A DNA stretch of 64,000 bases from an uncultured Bacteroidales bacterium (GTDB taxonomy: Bacteria > Bacteroidota > Bacteroidia > Bacteroidales > F082). Positions 26,585 through 36,100 of this stretch are shown here, one piece after another. A model generated the notes under the pieces. It was not told the origin of the DNA and did no database searches. It saw only the letters and a list, made by a program, of their open reading frames with translations. Position 1 is the stretch's first letter, and each line of letters opens with the position of its first letter. The position numbers were made by a program, and so were the translations under genes. The stretch covers positions 32,462-96,461 of the forward strand of contig ONFF01000017.1 of NCBI GenBank assembly GCA_900317055.1, in the 5' to 3' direction.

Positions 26585-29500
26585 CTATTTCGCACTTATC
26601 GGGAAAACGAGCGTCCTGCTTACCGCCGACTTTGAATTGTAGATATAGCCTTTTCCTGGCTCAAGGATGTTCATACCCTGAGCTCTCCAACTGCCGTTAT
26701 TGTATCTGATGTTGCCTCCCATGCCTTTGATGATGTCGCCGTTGACGGCAAATCCAGCGGGGATAGCCTGAGCGGGAGTCTTGCTCTCGGCGAACGGGAA
26801 CCCAATCCAAGTCGGGGCATTGGGGGCAATGGTGATGGGATGGTCGGCAGGGTTGATAGGCACGCCCGTCAAGGTGATCTCACAATCCTCGGGAGCCACA
26901 ATCATGTACATCTTGGCCACATCCCACACAAAGTTCTGGTCTCTCCAGCGGCCACCCCTATAAGTGGAGTTGCCGTCCTGTGACTTGATGATAGCACCGG
27001 TCGGGTTAGACAAAGCGGCAAGGAGAGCGTTTTGCAGGTCTTCCTTGGCAATCTCAACATAGGTCGAGAACCAGTTCGTGCCCGCCGTCAACGCTATCGT
27101 CTGGGTGACAACAGTGACAGGCGTCACCGAAACCTCCACATCGTCAACATGCCAGCCGTTGCCATCATAGCCTGCATACTTGAAGGCGAGGGTGATGGTC
27201 TGGCCTAAATAGGCGCTGAGGTCGATGGTGGTCTCCGTCCACTCTTCGCTTACCGTTTCAGCCGACCAAAGCACCGTCTCCGTGTTGCCGTTGAGCAGCA
27301 CGACAGTGTTGTTGCCCGGTGCAAAGTCATCAGGATAAGAATCAGACGACCAGAAGGAAAGTTGCGCTGCCGAAGCATTGGCCGAAAGCTCAAGGTCGGG
27401 CATTACCAAATAGACGTCGCCGTAATAGCTACTATAGGCGCTCGCCGAACCGGAATAGGCATCAGATGTGCTTCTTGTCCATTGACGCGAGTTCGTTGAG
27501 TAGGTTTCCCAACAGTTGGGCGCAAAGTCTTCACTCTCGAAATCCTCGAAGAACGGGTTCTCTGCATCGACAATGATAGCATCGCATTCGGTGGTGAAGG
27601 TGGCCTTTTTACTCCACCGAGTGGTACCGTTATCGTTGCAGCTGGTGTTGTTGCCCTGCACCTGCCATACGTAATTGGTTGAGGGGTCGAGACTCGTGAT
27701 TTCAGTCGTGGTGCCGGCAACATTGTTAACAGGGACCCAATCGCCCAATGGAATACCATTGCCACCGATGGTGATGTCGTCCAAATAGACATACCAGGCA
27801 TAGTTTCCATAGTAATGGAAGGCGATGTATTTCACGTTGGAGGGAAGTTGTAGTGTATAATCCTGCCACGATGAGGTGAGCGTAAGATCAGTCCAGAAGA
27901 AAGCATCCAAGACGTTGGAGGTGGTTGAATAACCCACTTTGAACGTTTCAGTGTTAACGTCGTTAGACTGTTTATAGTAAAATTTCAGTTCACCCGTCAC
28001 GTCCAATTTGGGAGAAACAAGGTATTGATTGTAATCCTCTGCACTATAGTAGGACGAGAACCTGAAGCCATACTCGCCGCTGTGTGCAGCATCGGAATTG
28101 AGCCCAGCAGTATTAGCATTTGGTCCGATGTCATTTGCCGTATTCATGCTTATGAAGGTCCAGTCGGCATAAAACGATTCCTCATCTTCGAAATCTTCAT
28201 AGAAAGGAGGAGCAACTCTGTAGCGCACGTTGTAGCTGTCCTGATAGCCCTCCCAGTGGAGGGTGGCCGAATTGGTAGTGATGTCGGTGGCGGTCAGATT
28301 GACAGGAGGCCAGCAGTCGATATTTGCAAAACCAAAGTAGACCTGGTTCTTCATATTTATTACGGTTCCACTGTAGCTCGTGGGAGCAAACGGGTCGTAG
28401 TTAGTGCCATCACTGTAAACGCGTATGGCTTGGTCGAGACTGGTTCCATAAACCCAGCAATTCATGTGGGGAGCACTCGTATAATTACCAGAGTTATCAT
28501 CCATAACGAGAACGAGGTTGGAAGTACCGTCGTAAACAAACGGTTTGTCAAAAGTGATGAAGGTCCATTCGTTGGAAGTCAGGGTCACATCACCACTGAA
28601 TACCTTATCCTCTTCTGATAGGTTAATCCAGTCGGTATTACTGAAAAACTCAAATTTATTGGTCGGCTTCAGATAGATGTCGTATGTACGGGTCTTCGTG
28701 TTGTTATCTCCTTGGTTATAGAAGGCGATGCTGGTGATGTTGCCTGCCGAGCCAATCTCTTCAGCAGTATAGATTTGTTGTGACAACCCATATTTATAAT
28801 ACGAATAGCTGGGCAGAAAAACATCAGATATATTGTCTCCATCGCCAAGATAAGCCCAGTTGGCAGGCATTTCATCGCAATCCAAGTCGAACTCGTAGGA
28901 AAATTCACCGATAATGGCATCACTTGTGCATGCCAAATTACCATTGGCATAGCGCACCTCGAAGTGGTATTGGTCAGAGAATGTTCCAATCTGCATGTTC
29001 AATTCGACATGACTCCCGTTGACAAATGGAAGTGTGAAGGAGGAAGTCGACTCGCCATTCAATACACCAAACAGGTGGCTCATTCCGTTCCCAAAATGCA
29101 CTTCCAGATAATTGCCGCCCCAATTGTAGTCATAGCTTCCAAGGTTAAGCGTGAGGTTGCAGACATCGGTACCTTCAAAGAAATTCGCCCTCAGTGTCCT
29201 ATCTCCTGTCACAATGAACTCGTATTCCGCTTCATCCGTAACTGCCACACCATCGTTTCTCATCCAATCCAAGAAAGTATGACCCGAATTGGCCGTGGCC
29301 TTCAGTTGGCACAAGTCGCCGTAACCATATTGTCCAGCTCCAGTCACTGTTCCCATCGACGCATTATTCGGGGTAGCAGTGATGGTGTACACGGGCCTAT
29401 TGAACATGATCTGGTTCTTCACCGACAGGCGCGTACCAGTGTATGACGAGGGATTGTTGGCTGCGTAGTTGGTGCCGTCGCTGTAAACACGGAGTGCTTG

Positions 29501-32500
29501 GTAGCCATTGGCCGTATACACACGGCAGGCCATATCGGGCGAACTTGTCCAATTGCCAGTATTATCATCCATGATGAGGGCCAGGTTGGAAGTGCCATTA
29601 TAGTTGAAAGGCGTGTCCAAAACGATGGTGTTCCACATGCCTTCCCTCATGGTTACGAGGCCTGAATACACACAGTCGGCCTGATAGACAGGAATCCAAT
29701 CAGTGCCGCTGCTGAAAGCAGACTTGCTGGTATGGACAAGGTACACATCGTAGCGTCGGGTCTCTGTGTCTCCTGCGTTGAAGAAGGAAATACTGTTGAT
29801 GGTGAAGCTCCCGTTCAATTCGCTGGCAGTATAAATCTGTTGCGACAAGCCGTATTTGTAGTATGAATAGCTGGGAAGAGTAAATTCGGTAATCTCGCCA
29901 CTGCCGATGATGGTACCAGCATTGTCCTGTGACATGAACACTGCCTCAAGCTCGGTGTCTTCATATACATAAAAGCTGTAACTAGCATTACAGCTGACCA
30001 CTTCTCCGTTGCTTCTCCAATGCATGAAGAGGTAGTTGTCGTTCGGGGTGGCTGTAACGGTGCATGAGGCTCCATTTGCATAGGTACCTTCACCGCTCAC
30101 AGTGCCTCCTTCCCACGGATTGGTCGAAAGGGTCACCATCCATGGCAAGCATTGCATATTGGTGAAACTACTCCAACCTGATGCCGATTGATAGGCGCTA
30201 AGGGAACCGCAAGGCACATATACTGGAATCGTAGTCGGCACGTTTTGGAATATCTCTGTACCAAGGTTGAGCGTTCCCGATGCGGGTGGCGTCACAGGAC
30301 GGGCTGTTATGGAAGACAGGCTCTCGCACCTATAGAAAGCACCATAATTGATGATGCTCACATTAGGGCCGATGTCAACGGACTGTAGTCCATAGCAATT
30401 AGCGAAAGCGTATGTGTCTAATGTGGTCACGGATTCAGGTATGGTCAGTGCGTTTGTGAGGCCTGAGCAATTATAGAAAGCATATATGCCAATATATGTT
30501 AAGGAATAGCCAAGATAAAGAGAATTAAAGCCAGTGCATCTATAGAAAGCACTGTTGCCTATCGAAGTCACTGAACTCGGAATGACTAACGAACCTGTGA
30601 AGCCGGTGCAATTATAGAACATATACCCGGGAATTCTTTGCACCTGATCGCCAAAACTGAGTGTACCGGTGAAGTTTTGGAAGGGTGGAAAATCAGCGTA
30701 TTCATATTCAAAGTCTGCACAATTGATGGCATTGAAATACAAATGCGTCAATCCAGCGCAGTCACGGAAAGCATTATAGCCTATTGAACTCACGGAATGG
30801 CCGATGGTCAGATTGCCCGTCAAGCCATCGCAATGGAAGAAGGCCTGACTGCCTATCGTGGTCACGGAATTTGGAATCGTCAAGTTACCAGTGAAGTGTT
30901 TGCAACCTTGGAAAGCCTCTTTACCAATGGCGGTCACTGAATTCGGGATAGTCAGTGTTCCAGAGAAGTATTCACAATTACGGAAAGTATAATCTTCAAT
31001 CGTGGTCAAAGAATTCGAGAGGGTCAAAGTGCCAGTGAAGCCTGTGCAATGATAGAATGCATTACCGCCAATCGAAGTAACCGAATTGGGAATGTTCAGT
31101 GAGCCCGTGAACCCCGTGCATTCATAGAAAGCGCCATAGTTTATCGAAGTCACGGAACTCGGAATGTAAAGTGTCCCGTGAAGGTCAGGGCATTCACTAA
31201 ACATCAATGTAGGGATGGTCTGAACAGTGTTGCCAATAGTGAGGGTGGCATTCATGCCTTGAAAAGGTTGAACATCTTCATACTGGTTGTAACCAGCGCA
31301 ATTAACGGCATTGTAATTGATATGCGTGAAGCCACATTCCTTGAAAGCACTTTGTCCCATTGAAGCCACGGAAGTGCCGATGGTCAGCGTGCCATCGAAG
31401 CCAGAACAACCATAGAAAGCTATATAGCCAATAGAGGTCACGGTATTGGGGATGGTGAGCGAACCGGTGAAGCCCGTACACAGATGGAAAGCGTACTCTC
31501 CGATGCTTGTCACGGTATTGGGGATGGTGAGCGATCCTGTAAACTTACAAGAAGCAAATGTGTCCTTGCCAATAGTGGTGATGGAGTTAGGCAAAGTCAA
31601 GTTGCCGTTGAAGCCGTCGCATAAGTAGAAAGCTCCATTGCCAAGTGTAGTCAGCGTATTGGGTAGTGTCAGATCGCCTGTGAAGCCAGGGCAAGCCTGG
31701 AAAGCGTATGCTCCAATGTAGGTCAAAGTGTTAGAAAGAATCAGACTACCCGTCAGGCCCGTGCACTCACTGAAGGCGAAATCGCCAATCGAGGTTACGG
31801 TGTTGGGTATGATCAGGCTACCAGTCAATCCATAGCAATTGCTGAAAGCATTGTTGCCAATCGCGGTCACAGTGTAGGCGACACCGTCAATAACCTTGGT
31901 CTCGGGGATAAAAAGCTCACCTGTGGCATTAGTGCCATCCACATGTCCTGTCACGGTGACGGAAACACCATCGGGGTTAATTTCGTAGGTCAAGGGGTCG
32001 CAAAACTCCTGAATATTGGTGAACTCATTCCAGCCCGAGGCGTTCTGATAGGCGCTCACTTTGCCACAAGGAACTTTTACAGGAATGGTCTTAGGCACAG
32101 TTTGGAAAGCGTTCGATCCTAAGGTGGGTGGTGTTTCGGAGTATACCATCATTGATGAGAGATTGGAACAACCAGAGAAAGCGGAAGTGCCCATAGAAGT
32201 CACGCCTGTGCCTATGGTCAGTGTGCCATCGAAGCCAGTGCAATCCTGGAATGCATAATCGACTATTGAGGTCACAGAATTCGGGATGGTCAGAGAACCC
32301 GTGAAGTTCGGACAACCTAGGAAAGCTGCATAGCCAATCGTAATCAAGGAATTAGGCAGACTCAAGTTGCCTGATAAGTTTAGACAAAACTCAAAGACAC
32401 CTTCAGGGATTTCTGTTATTGAATTCGGAAGGGTCAGTGAACCAGTTAAGCCGCTTAACCAAGTGAAAGCATATAATCCTATTTCGGTCACTGAATTTGG

Positions 32501-32971
32501 AATAGTCAGCGAACCCGTAAAACCCGTACAACCATGGAAAACATGAGGTCCAATAGAAGTTACGGAATTCGGGATAGTCAGTGAACCCGTAAAACCAGTG
32601 CAATCCATAAAAGCACCATGCGCAATTGTAGTCACGGTATTAGGGATAGTCAGTGAACCCGTTAGGCCAGTACAATTAGCAAAAGCAATCTCGCCAATCT
32701 TGGTCACCGTATACTGGGTTCCGTTATATGTTACGGTGGAAGGCAAGCTGATGTTTCCCGTGGGTTTGGTATATCCTTCCCATGGTTCAATGAATGTTCC
32801 CGGATAAGTCAACTCAACATAATGGTTGGAGGCATTGATGATGTTGTAATACAGCGTCTGCCCTGTAGAACAAGTGGCCGAGAAATCATACGCATACGCC
32901 GTTCCCATGCCGAGAAAGAGGGCAAGGAGGAGGGCGAAAACTCCTTTTCGTTGTAGTAGAAATCTTTTCAT
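26585..32971 (-). CDS. Giant BspA-type LRR surface protein (B) with shared C-terminal module
   Basis: 2128 residues with a signal peptide (GVFALLLALFLGMGTAYA). Two blocks of 23-24-residue BspA/LRR_5 repeats follow, with consensus SLTIPNSVTSIG..AF..C.GFTG. They span about 60-330 and 370-960 and are split by a linker (VTVTGHVDGTNATGELF). After these come an InlB-like repeat (GGTVSGEGTYANG...CTVTATPNDNY), two QQIYT modules, jelly-roll/adhesin-like segments (EDFEDEE..., EDFESED...), and the shared C-terminal module. BspA-type LRRs bind host matrix or other bacteria in known species, so adhesion is likely (inference). The N-terminal ~60 residues are almost the same in the LRR proteins at 38655 and 43347. 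Confidence 0.9.
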   Translation of the reverse strand: MKRFLLQRKGVFALLLALFLGMGTAYAYDFSATCSTGQTLYYNIINASNHYVELTYPGTFIEPWEGYTKPTGNISLPSTVTYNGTQYTVTKIGEIAFANCTGLTGSLTIPNTVTTIAHGAFMDCTGFTGSLTIPNSVTSIGPHVFHGCTGFTGSLTIPNSVTEIGLYAFTWLSGLTGSLTLPNSITEIPEGVFEFCLNLSGNLSLPNSLITIGYAAFLGCPNFTGSLTIPNSVTSIVDYAFQDCTGFDGTLTIGTGVTSMGTSAFSGCSNLSSMMVYSETPPTLGSNAFQTVPKTIPVKVPCGKVSAYQNASGWNEFTNIQEFCDPLTYEINPDGVSVTVTGHVDGTNATGELFIPETKVIDGVAYTVTAIGNNAFSNCYGLTGSLIIPNTVTSIGDFAFSECTGLTGSLILSNTLTYIGAYAFQACPGFTGDLTLPNTLTTLGNGAFYLCDGFNGNLTLPNSITTIGKDTFASCKFTGSLTIPNTVTSIGEYAFHLCTGFTGSLTIPNTVTSIGYIAFYGCSGFDGTLTIGTSVASMGQSAFKECGFTHINYNAVNCAGYNQYEDVQPFQGMNATLTIGNTVQTIPTLMFSECPDLHGTLYIPSSVTSINYGAFYECTGFTGSLNIPNSVTSIGGNAFYHCTGFTGTLTLSNSLTTIEDYTFRNCEYFSGTLTIPNSVTAIGKEAFQGCKHFTGNLTIPNSVTTIGSQAFFHCDGLTGNLTIGHSVSSIGYNAFRDCAGLTHLYFNAINCADFEYEYADFPPFQNFTGTLSFGDQVQRIPGYMFYNCTGFTGSLVIPSSVTSIGNSAFYRCTGFNSLYLGYSLTYIGIYAFYNCSGLTNALTIPESVTTLDTYAFANCYGLQSVDIGPNVSIINYGAFYRCESLSSITARPVTPPASGTLNLGTEIFQNVPTTIPVYVPCGSLSAYQSASGWSSFTNMQCLPWMVTLSTNPWEGGTVSGEGTYANGASCTVTATPNDNYLFMHWRSNGEVVSCNASYSFYVYEDTELEAVFMSQDNAGTIIGSGEITEFTLPSYSYYKYGLSQQIYTASELNGSFTINSISFFNAGDTETRRYDVYLVHTSKSAFSSGTDWIPVYQADCVYSGLVTMREGMWNTIVLDTPFNYNGTSNLALIMDDNTGNWTSSPDMACRVYTANGYQALRVYSDGTNYAANNPSSYTGTRLSVKNQIMFNRPVYTITATPNNASMGTVTGAGQYGYGDLCQLKATANSGHTFLDWMRNDGVAVTDEAEYEFIVTGDRTLRANFFEGTDVCNLTLNLGSYDYNWGGNYLEVHFGNGMSHLFGVLNGESTSSFTLPFVNGSHVELNMQIGTFSDQYHFEVRYANGNLACTSDAIIGEFSYEFDLDCDEMPANWAYLGDGDNISDVFLPSYSYYKYGLSQQIYTAEEIGSAGNITSIAFYNQGDNNTKTRTYDIYLKPTNKFEFFSNTDWINLSEEDKVFSGDVTLTSNEWTFITFDKPFVYDGTSNLVLVMDDNSGNYTSAPHMNCWVYGTSLDQAIRVYSDGTNYDPFAPTSYSGTVINMKNQVYFGFANIDCWPPVNLTATDITTNSATLHWEGYQDSYNVRYRVAPPFYEDFEDEESFYADWTFISMNTANDIGPNANTAGLNSDAAHSGEYGFRFSSYYSAEDYNQYLVSPKLDVTGELKFYYKQSNDVNTETFKVGYSTTSNVLDAFFWTDLTLTSSWQDYTLQLPSNVKYIAFHYYGNYAWYVYLDDITIGGNGIPLGDWVPVNNVAGTTTEITSLDPSTNYVWQVQGNNTSCNDNGTTRWSKKATFTTECDAIIVDAENPFFEDFESEDFAPNCWETYSTNSRQWTRSTSDAYSGSASAYSSYYGDVYLVMPDLELSANASAAQLSFWSSDSYPDDFAPGNNTVVLLNGNTETVLWSAETVSEEWTETTIDLSAYLGQTITLAFKYAGYDGNGWHVDDVEVSVTPVTVVTQTIALTAGTNWFSTYVEIAKEDLQNALLAALSNPTGAIIKSQDGNSTYRGGRWRDQNFVWDVAKMYMIVAPEDCEITLTGVPINPADHPITIAPNAPTWIGFPFAESKTPAQAIPAGFAVNGDIIKGMGGNIRYNNGSWRAQGMNILEPGKGYIYNSKSAVSRTLVFPISAK
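26588..27083 (-). repeat. C-terminal module copy 2 (coding)
   Basis: Encodes WFSTYVEIAKEDLQ to RTLVFPISAK. Near-identical at DNA level to copies 3, 5, 6 and 7, including most third-codon positions. Confidence 0.92.
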
Positions 32972-33016
32972 GGTATGTTGTTTTTAGTTGGTTTGTAATT
33001 GCTGAAAAAAACGCTT

Positions 33017-33048
33017 CAAAATTAAAGACGAAAAACAAAAAAAACAAA
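33017..33048 (-). promoter_or_regulatory. Promoter of LRR protein B
   Basis: Minus strand TTTG (33048-33045), 20-base spacer, TAATTTTG (33024-33017): a full match to the Bacteroidota -33/-7 consensus, about 46 bases before the start. Confidence 0.7.
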
Positions 33049-33112
33049 GATTTTTTTATATTCTGTCGTTTTTTCTCGCAACGGCTCGAAGTGATAAAGT
33101 CATTAAAGATGC

Positions 33113-33148
33113 AAAAAACGGCCGCTCTCCTTCCGAGAGCGGCCGTTT
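33113..33148 (-). terminator. Array terminator, Kgp-like protease C
   Basis: AAACGGCCGCTCTCGG / AGAGCGGCCG hairpin followed by six T on the minus strand, 27 bases after the stop. It has the same 3' UTR as copy 2. Confidence 0.92.
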
Positions 33149-33175
33149 GGCATTCTAATAATTATTGAAACAATT

Positions 33176-36100
33176 CTATTTCGCGCTTGTCGGGAAAACG
33201 AGCGTCCTGCTTACCGCTGACTTCGAATTGTAGATGTAGCCTTTTCCTGGCTCAAGGATGTTCATACCCTGTGCTCTCCAACTGCCATTATTGTATCTGA
33301 TGTTGCCTCCCATGCCTTTGATGATGTCGCCGTTGACGGCAAATCCAGCGGGGATAACCTGAGCAGGAGTCTTGCTCTCGGCGAACGGGAACCCGATCCA
33401 AGTTGGGGTATTGGGGGCAATGGTGATGGGATGCTCGGCTGGGTTGATAGGCATGCCCGTCAAAGTAATCACACAATCCTCGGGAGCCACAATCATGTAC
33501 ATCTTGGCCACATCCCACACGAAGTTCTGGTCTCTCCAGCGACCACCCCTATAAGTGGAGTTGCCGTCCTGCGACTTGATGATAGCACCGGTCGGGTCGG
33601 ACAAAGCGGCAAGGAGGGCGTTTTGCAGGTCTTCTTTGGTGATTTCAAGGTAGGTCGAGAACCAGTTGGTGCCGGCTGATAGTTCGATAATTTGTTCAGC
33701 ACCTGTCTCAATACCAAGAAGAATGTGGTTCTTCACCGACAAGATATCATTGAAAGTGCCTCCCCATCCTGTCACTGGAGCAGTGGGAGGTGCCATCGGA
33801 TTGAAATTGGTGATGGAGTGATATGCATAGATGGCTTGACTTGTACTTGTGCTGTAAACCGAGCAAGCCATGTAAGGCGTGCCATCATATCTGCCCGAAT
33901 TGTCATCGATCACAACGACGAGGTTGGATGTGCCGTCATACTCGAACGGGGTATCGAAAACAATGAAGGTCCAGGCATTGGCCGTCATGGTGACGCTGCC
34001 ACCGAACACCTTGTCGGATTCAGTCACTGCAATCCAATCGGTATTCTCACTGAAAGACGACTTGTCCGTTGTGGCCAAATAGAAATCATAAGTGCGGGTC
34101 CTCTCCCCTCCTTCGTTGTAGAAGGCGATGCTGTTGATCGTCCCAGATGTACCGATTTCCTCAGCCGTGTAGATCTGCTGCGTCATGGAATAATTGTAAT
34201 AGCTGTAACTTGGCAAATAGTTATTGGTTGCTGTGCCTTCACCAATTTCGATGGCTTGAACGAACATGGCCAAAAGCGTCCTGTCATTGAGTGCCACGAA
34301 GCTGATTTCCGAATCATAGGAGATTAACTCATCGTTTTCTGCCCAGCCGATGAAATAATAGCCCGCGTTGGCCGTAGCAGAAACCGTGCAAACCTCACCG
34401 AAGTTGTACATGCCACCACCCGTCACCGTACCTCCTTGAACCGGACTGGCACTTACTTCAATGTTGATAGGCTCAGTAGACGGAGCCGATTTGGTGATAC
34501 GGATTTGGTTCTTCACATTCATGATAGTCCCATAATAAGTCGATGTATTCATCGGGTTGTAGTCCGTGCTTTCGCTAAAGACACGGATAGCCTGGTTTGG
34601 AGCATCAAACACGCGGCATTTCATACCACCACTGGTTGAAGTCGTGTGGTCGTCGGCAACAAGCACCACATTGGACATACCGTCATAGAGGAATGCAGGA
34701 TTCAAAGTGATGAACGTCCAATCGTTGGCTACCATGGTGACTTCACCACTAAACACTTTGTCGGAAGCGGAAACAGTTTCCCAATCCCTGTTTCCGGTGA
34801 AAGAACTTTTCGAGGTGGCCTTCATGTAGAAGTCGTAATGGCGTGTCTTCGCCGTACCACCGTTATAGAAGGCAATGCTGGTGATGACGCCAGCACCACC
34901 CAATTCCTCAACGGTGTAAATCTGTTCGGAAAGCGTGTTTTTGTACAAACTGATACTCGGAAGGTATTCATTCGTGGCATCGCCACCATCACCAATCTCA
35001 ACACCTTCAACGAAGTTGGCCACCAAATCCACATCAGTCGTCACATCGAAAGAATAGGAGACGCTATAGGAAACCACTTCGCCATTTTGAGTCCAATTGG
35101 TGAAGAGATAGCCTGCTGCAGGAGTGGCCGTCACAGTGCAGCTCGCACCATAATGGAACTCACCGCTACCTGTGACCGTGCCGTGCGCGTCATCATCGGG
35201 AACAGCGGTGACGAAAAAGGTCTGGTAAACCATGGCGCAGTCGCAGTCGAACTCATAGAGTACACCGGCAGTTGGGGTGCCGCTCGATTGATAGACCAAC
35301 ATATCGCCTTCGTATTTCACGACAAACGAACATTCACTGGCCATACTCGCTGAATGCCAGGTCAAAGTAACATGAACGCCGTGACCTATTTCCAATTCAT
35401 ATAAAGCGCCCCCACCTCTTTCAATGGTTAGCTCTTGGGCTGGGCTCCCGTCATCAAAAGAAACGATCAACTTGTTTCCATTCCATCCGTCACCATAGGA
35501 GTCGCTAAGCTCGAAAATGACTTTACAGGAGTTCTTCAATGTCTCATCGGCTTGTACCTCGAGTCCGCCATCGGCCGTCATGGTGAAGTTGACAGGGATT
35601 TGCTCGTCCTCGGGACAATCCGCTGCAATGGTGGCGGTAAACTGGCAAGTCACCTCTTCATCAACGGCAATAGTACCCACTTGGATTGACGGATTTGAGA
35701 TGTTGATGTTTTCATTGGGCGAACTCATCGTGACCAGTGCATTGGTGGCTTGGTAGTGTCCCCTGTTCTTGAACTTGGCGGTCACGGTAATCGTTTCACC
35801 AGGAACGAAGCTGCCATCCCATTTCATGCTCTGATAGGCCAACACGGCCTCGTTGGCGGTGACAACGATATTGCCTTCCCATCTATCCTCTCCATTGACT
35901 GCAGCATAGTGAATAGTCATGTCAGTGCCATCGGCCACACCTTGGGCAATGTGGAACTGGAAACCGCTTACGGTCGTCATGGTTTCGGGAGCCAAAGCGT
36001 CAAAGCTACTGGTTTCTTCATCAATGATGACATCAGCATTCGCCGAAGTCAAGGTGACAGTTGTGATGCCTGTAGTGGACTCGGTGCCCGTGTTCTTGAA

